Of a stretch of DNA of 64,000 bases, positions 1-8,035 are shown piece by piece. Made by a program: the position numbers and the translations under genes. The notes beneath the pieces are model-generated. The model searched no databases. It saw nothing but the letters and a program-made list of their open reading frames with translations, and was not told where the DNA came from. Position 1 is the stretch's first letter. The number at the start of each line of letters is the position of its first letter. Location: positions 161,964 to 225,963 of the forward strand of contig MEGH01000004.1 of the NCBI GenBank assembly GCA_001725415.1. Direction: 5' to 3'. This DNA is from Pseudonocardia sp. SCN 73-27 (GTDB lineage: Bacteria; Actinomycetota; Actinomycetes; Mycobacteriales; Pseudonocardiaceae).

Positions 1-162
1 TCGGGTGTCGACGAGGCCGAGATCCGGGCGCACTGCAAGGCGGCGGGCCTGCCCAGCATCAAGATTCCGGAACGGGTGCTGACGATGGACTCGCTGCCGA
101 AGAACGCCGTCGGCAAGATCGCGAAGCGTTCGGTGGTCGAGATCGCGACCGGAGGCACGTGA
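1..162 (+). CDS. Acyl-CoA synthetase (AMP-forming), C-terminal fragment
   Basis: Only the last 53 codons lie in the window; the frame is open from base 1 to a TGA at 160-162. The fragment has the C-terminal A10 motif of adenylate-forming enzymes (LPKNAVGKIAK, lysine near the end), the residue that in this family catalyses adenylation of the carboxylate. The enzyme would activate a carboxylic acid to its CoA thioester. Its stop overlaps the ATG of the SDR that follows, so the two are probably co-transcribed. Substrate cannot be told from the tail. Confidence 0.85.
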   Translation, partial: SGVDEAEIRAHCKAAGLPSIKIPERVLTMDSLPKNAVGKIAKRSVVEIATGGT

Positions 163-911
163 TGGACCTGGGACTCGACGGCAAGGTCGCGATCGTCACC
201 GGCGCCAGCCGGGGGCTCGGTGCGGCGGCGGTGGAGGCGCTCGTCGCGGAGGGCGCGCTCGTCCTCGCGGCGGCCCGCACCACCGAGGCGCTCGAGAAGC
301 TGCAGGCCACGGCGCCGGAGCGGATCGCGGTCGCGACCGTCGACATGCGTGACGCCGACGCCGTCGGTGCGCTCGCCGACCTCGCGGTGGAACGGTTCGG
401 GCGGCTCGACATCGTTGTCAACAACGCCGGGATCGCGCCCGCGGGCAAGTTCTCCGCGCAGCCGCAGACCGAGTGGGACGAGGTGTTCGCGGTCAACGTT
501 GCCGCCCCCGCGGTACTGGCCCGGGCGGCGGGCAAGCACTTCCTCGCCCAGCGCTCGGGCAAGGTCATCAACATCGCCAGCACGTCAGGGATCAACGGCA
601 AGCCGATCCTGGTGTCGTACTCGGCGTCGAAGGGCGCGCTGGTGCAGTTCACCAAGGCGCTCGGCGCGGAGTGGGCGCCCTTCGGCATCCAGGTCAACGC
701 CATCGCACCCGGCGCGTTCACGACGGATGCGCAGGCGGCGGTGACGGGCGACCCGTCGATGCTGGAACGCCGTCTGCGGAAGATCCCGGCCGGGCGGATG
801 GCCGACCCGGCCGAGTTCGGGCCGCTCGTCTGTTACCTGGCGTCGCCGCTGTCGGACTTCGTCAACGGCTCGGTTCTCGTGATCGACGGGGGAGAGGTCA
901 CGAAGCTGTGA
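162..911 (+). CDS. Short-chain dehydrogenase/reductase (SDR), FabG-like
   Basis: 249-residue classical SDR. It has the cofactor motif TGASRGLG near residue 13, NNAG near 89, and the Ser...Tyr-x3-Lys triad (STSG ... SYSASK) near 140-157, plus the usual C-terminal VIDGG. Length is normal. An NAD(P)-dependent alcohol/ketone interconversion is expected. The ATG at 162 overlaps the preceding stop (TGATG); an in-frame GTG at 159 is an alternative. The stop overlaps the GTG of the amidohydrolase, indicating translational coupling. Confidence 0.9.
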   Translation: MDLGLDGKVAIVTGASRGLGAAAVEALVAEGALVLAAARTTEALEKLQATAPERIAVATVDMRDADAVGALADLAVERFGRLDIVVNNAGIAPAGKFSAQPQTEWDEVFAVNVAAPAVLARAAGKHFLAQRSGKVINIASTSGINGKPILVSYSASKGALVQFTKALGAEWAPFGIQVNAIAPGAFTTDAQAAVTGDPSMLERRLRKIPAGRMADPAEFGPLVCYLASPLSDFVNGSVLVIDGGEVTKL

Positions 912-1687
912 TCATCGACGGACATACCCATGTCTATCCGGATGCGGTGGCGCGCAAGGCGATCGCCGGGTCTCCAGCCGACCTGAAACGCTTCGGCGAC
1001 GGCACCGTCTCGTCGCTGATCGAGGTGATGGCGGCCTCGGGCGTCGACCGCTCGGTCTGTCTCGGCATCGCCAACACACCCGACCGCGTCGACAACGCCA
1101 ACCGCTTCGCCGGCTCGCTGGACGCCGACCGGTTCATCGGGTTCGGGTCCGTGCACCCGGGGCTGTCGCCGGAGGAGAACGTCGCGAGCCTGCGCGCCCA
1201 CGGCCTGCGCGGCGCCAAGGTCCATCCGATGTTCCAGCAGCTCACCCTCGACGACCCGCGGCTGCTCGCCACCCTCGACGCCATGTCGGGGGAGTTCGCG
1301 GTGATCGTGCACGTCGGCGGGGCGGGTGACGACCCCGGCGACCGCTGCAGTCCCGCGATGCTCGCCGACCTCGTCCGGCAGTTCCCGCGCCTCGACCTCA
1401 TCGCGTGCCACTTCGGCGGCTACAAACGCTTCGAGGAGGCCGCCGAGATCGTCATCGGGCTGCCCGTGCACCTCGACACGTCGTGGCCCCCGTCGCTGGC
1501 CACGCTCGATCCGCGCCGTGTCCGGGAGATCATCGAGAAGCACGGCCCTGAGCGGATCTGCTTCGCCTCCGACTGGCCGATGGCCGACCCGGCCGCCGAG
1601 ATCGCCACCATCCGCGACCTCGGGTTCTCCGACGACGACACCGACGCGATCCTCGGCGGGAACCTCGCGCGGCTGCTGAAGCTCTGA
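908..1687 (+). CDS. Amidohydrolase-2 family metal-dependent hydrolase
   Basis: 259-residue TIM-barrel amidohydrolase. It opens with the metal ligand motif HTH (IIDGHTHVYP) and continues with HVGG, CHFGG and FASDWPM, which fit the further His and Asp metal ligands of the ACMSD/amidohydrolase-2 group. Members decarboxylate or hydrolyse aromatic or cyclic acids. GTG at 908 overlaps the previous TGA and places the HxH motif at residues 6-8, as usual. The open frame extends far upstream antisense-free inside the SDR, but that part is a shadow. Substrate unknown. Confidence 0.82.
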   Translation: MIIDGHTHVYPDAVARKAIAGSPADLKRFGDGTVSSLIEVMAASGVDRSVCLGIANTPDRVDNANRFAGSLDADRFIGFGSVHPGLSPEENVASLRAHGLRGAKVHPMFQQLTLDDPRLLATLDAMSGEFAVIVHVGGAGDDPGDRCSPAMLADLVRQFPRLDLIACHFGGYKRFEEAAEIVIGLPVHLDTSWPPSLATLDPRRVREIIEKHGPERICFASDWPMADPAAEIATIRDLGFSDDDTDAILGGNLARLLKL

Positions 1688-1689
1688 GC

Positions 1690-2465
1690 ATGAGCACGCG
1701 GCGGGTGGCGCTCGTGACCGGCAGCGCGCGCGGCATCGGCCGCGCGATCGCCCTGCGGCTCGCGGCCGACCACGACTGCGTCGTCCACGGCCGTCGCGAC
1801 GCCCGCGCCGCCGCCGAGGTCGCCCGCGCCGTCGAGGAACGCGGCGGCCAGGCACTCGTCGTCACCGCCGACCTGGCCGATCCTGCGCAGGTCGCGGGCC
1901 TGGCCGAGGCCGCGCTCGAGCGATTCGGCCGCATCGACACCCTCGTCGCCAACGCCGCCGCGACCGCGTTCCGCCCGCTCGTCGACGTCACGGCCGGCAC
2001 AGCAGGCTCACCTTCGCGACGGTCGTCGACGGCCTGGTGGAGCTCGTGCACCGGCTCGCCGCCGCGATGGGCGACGGCGGGCGCATCCTCACCATCGGAG
2101 GTCTCGACGCCCGCTTCGCCCAGTCCGGGCACGGCCTGCTCGGCGGGGCCAAGGCGGCGCTGGAGGCGCTGACCCGCTCCTGGGCGGTCGAGCTGGGCCG
2201 GCGCGGCATCACCGCCAACACGATCGTCCCCGGCCCGGTGCTCACCGACTCGCTGGAGACCTACCTGGGCGGGCGCGAGGACGTGCGGGCGCTGCTCGTC
2301 GACAACACCCCGGTGGGGCGGCTCTGCACCCCCGACGACGTCGCCGGGCTCGCCGCGTTCCTCGTCTCGCCCGCCGCAGCGATGATCTCGGGCCAGGTGC
2401 TGACGATCGACGGCGGTATCAGCGCGCAGGGCGGGCCGTGGGGGGCGATGAAGGACCTGTGGTGA
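1690..2465 (+). pseudogene. SDR gene broken by a frameshift near base 2000
   Basis: The first ~100 codons (1690 to about 2000) encode an SDR N-terminus (TGSARGIG, then NAAATAF in place of NNAG). Homology then moves into another frame (LTFATVVDGL, GGRILTI, ending VLTIDGG) to a TGA at 2463-2465. The join is in the GC-rich stretch 1993-2005, consistent with a one-base indel. The second half resembles the FabI/FabL branch (GLLGGAKAALEALTR), but His or Leu occupies the position where catalytic Tyr is expected and Gly-Gly replaces the Ser. It is either a real pseudogene or a sequencing error in an atypical SDR. Confidence 0.75.
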
Positions 2466-3654
2466 CCGGCCCTTCCGGATCGGCGACACCGCGTCCGACC
2501 CCGCGGCACCACAGGAAGCACGCCGCCGACGCCGCAGTCAGCACGGTGCCGGTGACCCAGGCGACCGGGTAGCCGCCGGTGACGTCGACGAGCAGCCCGA
2601 ACAGCGGCGCGGCGACCAGCGCACCGAGGTAGAACCCGGCCATCGCCGCGCCCGAGCCGCGGCCCACCGCGTGCGGGGCCGCCGCGACGACGGAGGCGTG
2701 CATGAGCGACACCGCGCCCAGCTGGGCGCCCGTCGCGATCACGAGCGCGACCGCCGCGGCGGCGAGACCCCAGCCCGTCGCGAGCACGATCTCGGCGACG
2801 GCGAGCGTCGCGCACAACGCCGCGGCCAGCGGGAGCCGCCGCGTGGCGCCGAGCCGGTCGGCGAGCCGGGCGGCCCCGATCATCGGGACGAGCGCGACGA
2901 GGGAGGCGACGGCCGTGAGCACCCCGGCCACGGGCAGCGACGCGCCCGCGCCCTCGTGCAGGAACGGCACCGCCCACGAGTAGATGGCCTGCGAGCCGCA
3001 GATCAGCAGGGCCGCGGCGAGGGTGAACCGCCAGAACCCGGCGGGGAGCCGGCTGTCGGTGGTGATCGCCGGCGTCTGTGCGGCCCGGCCGTGGGCGTCC
3101 GGCAGGACGAGCGCCGCCGCGATCCCGACCGCGACGACGACGGGGATCGACCACAGCAGCACCGGCCGCCAGCCGTACGCGGCGCCGAGCCCGGGCACGA
3201 TGAACGATGTCACCGCGACCGCCGCGGGTACGCCCGCCGTCTTCACCGCGAGCCCGACGGCGTGCCGGGCCACCGGCAGCGCGGCCGTCACCGAGACGTT
3301 GGTGCCGACGTTGGCCAGCGCGTACGCGATCCCGGACACCAGCGCGCAGACGACCAGCGCGGGATAGCCGGGCGCCACCACAGGCACGACCAGCGCCACG
3401 AGGAGCAGGACGGCGGACGCGACGACGGTCGTCCGGGCGCCGATCCGCTCGGTCACCCGGCCCGCCATGAGGCAGCCGATGCCGGTGAGCCCGAACATCA
3501 ACCCGACGAGCAGCCCGATCCGGGTGCGGGAGAGGCCGAGGTCGGTCTGCAGGACGGGGCCGAGGAAGCCGAACAGGAACGCCGGAGCAGTCCCGAGCCC
3601 GACGGCGACGGTGCTGACGGCGACGACCGCCCGTTCCCCGCCGGTCCGGCGCAC
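2419..3654 (-). CDS. MFS transporter
   Basis: 411 residues, about 12 hydrophobic segments with the MFS loop pattern (GRVTERIGAR after TM2; ADRLGATRRL mid-protein). A single-polypeptide secondary transporter of the inner membrane, CynX/NarK-like by general appearance; ligand unknown. I chose the GTG at 3654 because AGGAGG lies 4 bases upstream; a TTG at 3693 would add 13 unlikely residues. It converges on and overlaps the 3' end of the frameshifted SDR by 47 bases, and is divergent from the first P450, sharing a control region that holds two copies of a repeated motif. Confidence 0.85.
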   Translation of the reverse strand: MRRTGGERAVVAVSTVAVGLGTAPAFLFGFLGPVLQTDLGLSRTRIGLLVGLMFGLTGIGCLMAGRVTERIGARTTVVASAVLLLVALVVPVVAPGYPALVVCALVSGIAYALANVGTNVSVTAALPVARHAVGLAVKTAGVPAAVAVTSFIVPGLGAAYGWRPVLLWSIPVVVAVGIAAALVLPDAHGRAAQTPAITTDSRLPAGFWRFTLAAALLICGSQAIYSWAVPFLHEGAGASLPVAGVLTAVASLVALVPMIGAARLADRLGATRRLPLAAALCATLAVAEIVLATGWGLAAAAVALVIATGAQLGAVSLMHASVVAAAPHAVGRGSGAAMAGFYLGALVAAPLFGLLVDVTGGYPVAWVTGTVLTAASAACFLWCRGVGRGVADPEGPVTTGPSSPPTARPAR

Positions 3655-3696
3655 CCGGCCTCCTCGCCGCTCTTCGTGGCTACACAGCTGCAAACA

Positions 3697-3707
3697 AGGG
3701 TCATGGT
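3697..3707 (+). promoter_or_regulatory. Shared motif copy A (AGGGTCATGGT)
   Basis: An 11-base match to the motif AGGGTCATAGT with one change. It lies in the divergent region between the MFS gene (start 3654) and the P450 (start 3807). It reads on the + strand, in inverted orientation to copy B 44 bases away. Function unknown; possible operator. Confidence 0.4.
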
Positions 3708-3750
3708 ATGCAGCGAACGAAGCCTTGAGAAGGCCATTCAGATGCTGTTG

Positions 3751-3765
3751 ACTATGACCCTGGAT
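3751..3765 (-). promoter_or_regulatory. Shared motif copy B (ATCCAGGGTCATAGT on - strand)
   Basis: A 15-base sequence exactly repeated, in the other orientation, at 7973-7987 upstream of the KstD-like gene. It sits 41 bases before the P450 start at 3807. Exact repetition before two genes of the same putative pathway suggests a common regulator site. Confidence 0.5.
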
Positions 3766-3806
3766 TTCAGCCCCGCTGGATCGACGACGACCCCGGGAGA
3801 GCCTCC

Positions 3807-5048
3807 ATGCGCGAATGGACCCCGCCGCCGCACATCGCGACGATGACCCAGATCTCCGACTTCCGCGAGATCGACGAGATCCTGCGCTCCAAGGACTTCC
3901 GACAGGGATCCCACACGGAGAGCCGCCCGCTGTTCGCGGACTCCCTGCTCCTGCTCGACGGCCCCGGCCATCGCGAGCGGCGCCGGCTGGAGAACCCGCT
4001 CTTCGACCGGACCGCCCTCATGTACTACGACCACGAGGCGCTCAACCCCGTCGTCGAGAAGATGGTGCGCGACTGCCTCGACGAGGCCGGCGACGACGGC
4101 ACCGTGACGGTCGACCTCGTCCCGCTCGTCCGCGCGATGCTGCACCGCATCGCCGCGACGACCACCGGCATCGACGGCGTCGACACCCCCGAGGCGACCG
4201 AGCGGTTCCGCCGGTTCCTCGAGGACCTCGGCGCGGCCGCGACCGTCGAATGGTCGACGAAGGACCACGACGAGGTGCTCGCCCACGGGCTCGCGCGTCG
4301 GGCGGAGTTCGTCGAGGAGTTCTTCGGGCCCTCGGTGGAGCGTCGCAAGAAGATCGTCGAGGACTTCCACGCGGGCCGGATCGAGCGCGACGACGTGCCG
4401 GTCGACCTGCTCACCCTGCTGTACCTGCACTGGGACGACGCGTGGGACGAGGAGTTCCCGCTGCGTGAGGCGACGCTCTTCCTCGTCGCCGCGACCCAGA
4501 CGACGACGCACACACTCCCGCACGTGATCGTGCACATGGAGGAGTGGCTGGCCTCGCACCCGGAGGACGTCGAGAAGAAGTCGGACCCGGACTTCCTGCG
4601 GCTCATGGTCAACGAGTCACTGCGGCTGCACCAGCCCGCGCCCACGCTGCTGCGCTACGCCACCGCGGCGGTGACGCTGGCGTCGGGTCGCGAGGTCGCC
4701 GAGGGGGAGCGCGTGGCGCTGCTGTTCACCCCGGCCAACCGTGACCCCGGCGTGTTCGGCGACGACGCCGGGCGCTTCAACCCGTACCGCGGCGCCCCGG
4801 AGGTGTCCGGGGTGCGGCCGTGGGGGCTGACGTTCGGCGGCGGCGCGCACGTCTGCGTCGGAAGACCGCTGGTCACGGGCCTGGCCAAGCGCGACGGGCA
4901 GGCGCCCACCGAGGGCACGATGATGCGCATCCTGCGCGCGCTCTACGCCGCCGACGTGCGGCTCGACCCCTCCTCGCCACCGGTGGCGGCGGCGTCGAGC
5001 AGCCACGACATGTACGACAGCATGCCCGTCGTACTGACTCGGCGTTAG
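3807..5048 (+). CDS. Cytochrome P450 (first)
   Basis: 413 residues. I-helix AATQTTTHT carries the A-x3-T-T oxygen-binding pattern (without the usual A/G-G-x-D/E), the K-helix ExxR is ESLR, and the heme loop FGGGAHVCVG places the thiolate Cys at residue 350. A soluble class I bacterial P450 taking electrons from a ferredoxin, probably the one at 7758. Start ATG has GGGAGAG about 8 bases upstream. First gene rightward from the control region with motif copies A and B. C-terminal residues after the heme loop depart from the strict LAxxE pattern (RPLVTGLAKRDG). Substrate unknown; likely a hydrophobic ring compound. Confidence 0.92.
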   Translation: MREWTPPPHIATMTQISDFREIDEILRSKDFRQGSHTESRPLFADSLLLLDGPGHRERRRLENPLFDRTALMYYDHEALNPVVEKMVRDCLDEAGDDGTVTVDLVPLVRAMLHRIAATTTGIDGVDTPEATERFRRFLEDLGAAATVEWSTKDHDEVLAHGLARRAEFVEEFFGPSVERRKKIVEDFHAGRIERDDVPVDLLTLLYLHWDDAWDEEFPLREATLFLVAATQTTTHTLPHVIVHMEEWLASHPEDVEKKSDPDFLRLMVNESLRLHQPAPTLLRYATAAVTLASGREVAEGERVALLFTPANRDPGVFGDDAGRFNPYRGAPEVSGVRPWGLTFGGGAHVCVGRPLVTGLAKRDGQAPTEGTMMRILRALYAADVRLDPSSPPVAAASSSHDMYDSMPVVLTRR

Positions 5049-5070
5049 AGTTATAGCTACTATGGCCGGT

Positions 5071-5092
5071 GTCACGACGCCGACGTCGTGAC
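5071..5092. promoter_or_regulatory. Inverted repeat upstream of the second P450
   Basis: Perfect 9-base arms GTCACGACG / CGTCGTGAC around CCGA, ending 16 bases before the second P450 start at 5109. An AT-richer patch with TATAGC and TACTAT lies just upstream (5050-5062). It could be an operator for an internal promoter or a small RNA hairpin between the two P450 genes. Confidence 0.4.
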
Positions 5093-5108
5093 CGGCACGG
5101 GAGGCTCC

Positions 5109-6338
5109 ATGACCGCGACGGCCCCGACGGCACTCGCCGAGCTGGAGGCGTTCGCCACCGGCGCGAACGCCCAGGATCCGTACCCGATCTTCGCGAGGCT
5201 GCGAGCCGAGGCACCCGTCGTGTGGAGCGAGCCGCTGCAGGCCTGGCTCGTGACCGGCTGGGCCGAGGTCACCCGCGGGTTCAAGGACGCCGAGACGTTC
5301 GGCCCGTTGACCGCCGGCGCGGGCAGCAGCGCGATCTACGGGCGCACGATCCTGCACATGTCCGGTGACGAGCACCGCCGCAAGGCCGCCATCGTCGCCC
5401 GCCGCATCCGCAACCGGCGCGAGCTGCGCGGAACCCTGCGCGAGCGGATCAGCGCGCTCGTCGACGAGCTGGGTGCCGAGCTGCCGGAGGCGCCCGGCGT
5501 CGCCGACATCCGCGCCGGGCTCACGACCCCGCTGCCGCTGACCGTCATCGCCGAGCTGACGACGATGCACGAGGCCGTCAACTTCCCGCAGTGGTACCAC
5601 GACCTCGCCGGCGCCAGCGTCTCCAACGTCTCCCGCGACCCGGCCGTGCACGCCCGCGGTGTGCAGGCCCGGGAGGAGATCGACGCCTGGCTCGACCCCG
5701 CGATCACCCGCAAGCGCGCCGACCCCGGCGACGACCTCCTGTCGGACCTCTGCACCGTCGAGTACGAGGGCCAGCGGCTGTCGGACACCGAGATCAAGTC
5801 GAACACCGCGTTCTTCCTCGCCGCCGGTATCGAGACCACCGACCGCGCGCTGGTCAACCTGCTCGGCGGGCTCATCCGCCACCCCGAGCAGTGGGAGCGG
5901 CTCCGCAGCGATCCGGCGCTCGTTCCGTCGGCGGTCGCCGAGGTCCTGCGCTGGAAGGCGCCCGTGCAGGGCTCGGTCCGCCAGGCCCTCGTCGATGCGT
6001 CCCTCGGCGGTGCGTCGATCGCGGCGGGGGAGAAGCTGATCCTGCTGCTCGGCGCCGCCAACCGCGACCCCGCCGTGTTCCCCGACCCCGACACGTTCGA
6101 CGTCGGTCGGTTCGCCGAGAACGCCGATCCCCAGTTCACGCCCGTCGGACCGTTGCGCGCCTTCGGCGGCGGCGAGCACACCTGCTCCGGGTCGCTGCTC
6201 GCGAAGCTCGAGATGGAGCTCGCGCTGGAGCACCTCCTGCGCCGCTACCGGCGGTTGTCGTTCGCCGGCGACCCACCCGTCGACGCGGGCTTCATGCTGC
6301 GCTCGGCCCCCTCGCTCCATCTCGCACTGCACCCCTGA
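5109..6338 (+). CDS. Cytochrome P450 (second)
   Basis: 409 residues. I-helix AAGIETTDR, ExxR (EVLR) and a canonical heme loop FGGGEHTCSG...LLAKLE with the thiolate Cys near residue 359. Typical class I bacterial P450. ATG at 5109 is preceded by GGGAGG; the in-frame GTG at 5088 falls inside the inverted repeat and lacks a ribosome site. 60 bases after the first P450 and 11 bases before an SDR, suggesting hydroxylation followed by alcohol oxidation. Redox partner is probably the ferredoxin at 7758. Confidence 0.93.
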   Translation: MTATAPTALAELEAFATGANAQDPYPIFARLRAEAPVVWSEPLQAWLVTGWAEVTRGFKDAETFGPLTAGAGSSAIYGRTILHMSGDEHRRKAAIVARRIRNRRELRGTLRERISALVDELGAELPEAPGVADIRAGLTTPLPLTVIAELTTMHEAVNFPQWYHDLAGASVSNVSRDPAVHARGVQAREEIDAWLDPAITRKRADPGDDLLSDLCTVEYEGQRLSDTEIKSNTAFFLAAGIETTDRALVNLLGGLIRHPEQWERLRSDPALVPSAVAEVLRWKAPVQGSVRQALVDASLGGASIAAGEKLILLLGAANRDPAVFPDPDTFDVGRFAENADPQFTPVGPLRAFGGGEHTCSGSLLAKLEMELALEHLLRRYRRLSFAGDPPVDAGFMLRSAPSLHLALHP

Positions 6339-6349
6339 GGAGACGAACG

Positions 6350-7144
6350 ATGACCCGCTTGTCGGGAAAGAGGGCCGTCATCACCGGAGCCGGCTCCGGC
6401 ATCGGCCGGGGGACCGCGCTGCGGTTCGCCATGGAAGGCGCCGCGGTCGTGTGCGCCGACCGCGACATCGCCGGCGCGCAGGAGACCGTCACCATGATCG
6501 CCGGCAAGGGCGGCACCGCGCTCGCCGTCGCCGCCGACGTCGCGAACGGGGCCGACGCCGCCGCGATGATCGACTTCTGCGCCGACGCGTTCGGCGGGAT
6601 CGACGTGCTCTACGCCAACGCCGGCATCCCCGGTGTCGGCACCGGCGCGAGCACCACGCTCGACGAGTGGCAGCGCGTCATCGACGTCAACCTCACCGGC
6701 GTCTTCCTCTCCGACAAGTACGCCCTCAAGCACCTCATCGCCCAGGGCGGAGGCGGGTCGATCATCAACCAGGCCAGCGTCGGCGGGCTCGTCGGCGTCG
6801 CCGGCATCGCCCCCTACGCCGCCGCCAAGGCCGGGGTCATCGGCCTGACCCGCCAGCTCGCCGTCGAGTACGGGCCCGCCCAGATCCGCGTCAACGCGCT
6901 CTGCCCCGGCACCGTCCCCACCCCGCTGGTGCGGGCCACCTACGAGGCCCGCGGCGGGTTCGGCACGGACACCGGCGAGTCCGTCGACGAGACGCTGGAG
7001 ATGCAGCGCACGCTGCGGTTCCCGCTCGGGCGCCTCGGCACCGAGGAGGACATCGCGATGGCCGCGGTCTACCTGGGCAGCGACGAGTCGACGTGGGTCA
7101 CCGGCCAGATCTGGGCCGTCGACGGCGGGCAGACCGCAGCATGA
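6350..7144 (+). CDS. SDR family oxidoreductase
   Basis: 264 residues. TGAGSGIGRG near residue 13, NAGIPG near 87, Ser...YAAAK triad (ASVGG ... PYAAAK) near 142-158, closing VDGGQTAA. Start has GAGGAGAC just upstream. Stop overlaps the ATG at 7141 of the VOC gene. Sits directly after two P450s, so oxidation of a newly made hydroxyl group is a plausible role (inference). Confidence 0.9.
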   Translation: MTRLSGKRAVITGAGSGIGRGTALRFAMEGAAVVCADRDIAGAQETVTMIAGKGGTALAVAADVANGADAAAMIDFCADAFGGIDVLYANAGIPGVGTGASTTLDEWQRVIDVNLTGVFLSDKYALKHLIAQGGGGSIINQASVGGLVGVAGIAPYAAAKAGVIGLTRQLAVEYGPAQIRVNALCPGTVPTPLVRATYEARGGFGTDTGESVDETLEMQRTLRFPLGRLGTEEDIAMAAVYLGSDESTWVTGQIWAVDGGQTAA

Positions 7145-7740
7145 GCACCGAACAGCCTGTGAGCGGTAATGGTCGCCATAGCGACCATTACCGCTCACGA
7201 GGCCCGATCGCCGAGCCGATGCGCGGCGCGGCCGCGGAGTCGATGCGCGGCGCGGCCGCGGAGCCGATGCGCGGCGCGGCCGCGGACGGCATCGCGCGGA
7301 TGCACCACGTCGGCATCCAGGTCTCCGACCTCGACCGCTCGCTCGCGTTCTACGAGGGACTGCTCGGGTTCGAGGTGATCACCCGGCAGGTCCGCGGCGA
7401 GGCCTACGCCGGCGAGGTCGTCGGCTATCCCGGTGTCGAGCTGCACCTCGCGCACCTGCGGCCGCCGAACTCGTCGGTCGTCATCGAGCTGACCGAGTAC
7501 CGCGGCGTCGCGCGCACCCCCGTCGACACCTCGACGGCCAACCCCGGTACCGCCCACACCTGCTACGTCGTCGACGACGTCGAGGCCGTCCACGCAGCGC
7601 TGATGGCAGCGGGCGTCCGGCCGGTGTCGCGCACGATCGTGTCCCCGGAGATCGGGGTCGCCAAGGGTGGCAAGGTCGTCTACGTCCAGGACCCCGACGG
7701 CGTGCGCGTCGAGCTGCTGCAACTACCACCGACGATCTGA
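7141..7740 (+). CDS. VOC (glyoxalase/dioxygenase fold) protein with repeat-derived N-terminal extension
   Basis: The 199-codon frame starts with ATG overlapping the previous stop. Residues ~7-19 are encoded by a 40-base palindrome and residues ~25-48 by three 24-base tandem repeats (units like EPMRGAAA). The conserved VOC domain begins only near residue 53 (MHHVGIQVSDLDRSLAFYEGLLGFEV) and has the typical C-terminal VQDPDGVRVELLQ; His at the start of the first module and Glu near the end fit metal ligands. VOC proteins include epimerases, isomerases and extradiol dioxygenases. An ATG at 7300 (MHHVG) would bypass the extension but has no clear ribosome site, so the true start is uncertain. Confidence 0.8.
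   Translation: MSTEQPVSGNGRHSDHYRSRGPIAEPMRGAAAESMRGAAAEPMRGAAADGIARMHHVGIQVSDLDRSLAFYEGLLGFEVITRQVRGEAYAGEVVGYPGVELHLAHLRPPNSSVVIELTEYRGVARTPVDTSTANPGTAHTCYVVDDVEAVHAALMAAGVRPVSRTIVSPEIGVAKGGKVVYVQDPDGVRVELLQLPPTI
7159..7198. repeat. Dispersed palindrome, copy 1 (GTGAGCGG type)
   Basis: Perfect 18-base arms around CATA: left arm GTGAGCGGTAATGGTCGC with its exact complement. Same family as 48793 and 62986. Lies 14 bases after the SDR stop and inside the VOC reading frame, where the left arm reads VSGNGR. No T-run follows. Could fold as a very stable RNA or single-strand DNA hairpin. Confidence 0.9.
7213..7284. repeat. Three tandem 24-base repeats
   Basis: Units 7213-7236, 7237-7260 and 7261-7284. 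Units 1 and 3 are identical, unit 2 differs by one base (Pro to Ser codon). 24 is a multiple of three, so copy number change keeps the VOC frame. Directly downstream of palindrome copy 1. Confidence 0.92.
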
Positions 7741-7757
7741 CCGACGGGAGGCACGCC

Positions 7758-7946
7758 GTGCGTGTCGACATCGATCTCGCCGCCTGTGCTGGCCACGGGC
7801 AGTGCGCCGCAACGTCTCCGGACGTCTACCACCTCGACGACGACGGGTTCGTCCTCGCCGACGTCACCGTTGCCGACGGGGCGGAGGACGACGCACGCGA
7901 AGGCGCTTCTGCCTGCCCGGAGAACGCGATCACCGTGCGGGACTGA
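7758..7946 (+). CDS. Small ferredoxin (3Fe-4S type), P450 partner
   Basis: 62 residues. Cys pattern CAGHGQC ... ACPENA, i.e. C-x5-C and a later C-P, as in single-cluster [3Fe-4S] ferredoxins that feed actinobacterial P450s (His replacing the fourth Cys region). GTG start with GGGAGG upstream. Downstream of two P450 genes and therefore the likely electron donor to one or both; no ferredoxin reductase is nearby. Confidence 0.93.
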   Translation: MRVDIDLAACAGHGQCAATSPDVYHLDDDGFVLADVTVADGAEDDAREGASACPENAITVRD

Positions 7947-7957
7947 GTCGGGAGCGG

Positions 7958-7987
7958 TTGACCCGGATCAGAATCCAGGGTCATAGT
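7958..7987 (+). promoter_or_regulatory. Probable promoter overlapping shared motif copy C
   Basis: TTGACC (7958-7963), 18-base spacer, CATAGT (7982-7987) resembles a -35/-10 pair before the KstD-like gene. The -10 region is part of a 15-base sequence (7973-7987, ATCCAGGGTCATAGT) repeated exactly at 3751-3765. A regulator binding here would block the polymerase site; this is inference. Confidence 0.5.
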
Positions 7988-8035
7988 AGTCAGTATCTTC
8001 ACCACGAATCGTCGGTCACGAGGAGGTGCGGGCTC

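Noticed and set aside
7159-7198. Palindromes as ends of an insertion sequence
   Set aside because: No transposase or target duplication near any copy; they are solitary hairpins.
7213-7284. CRISPR-like repeats
   Set aside because: Units are directly tandem with no spacers and are coding-frame repeats.
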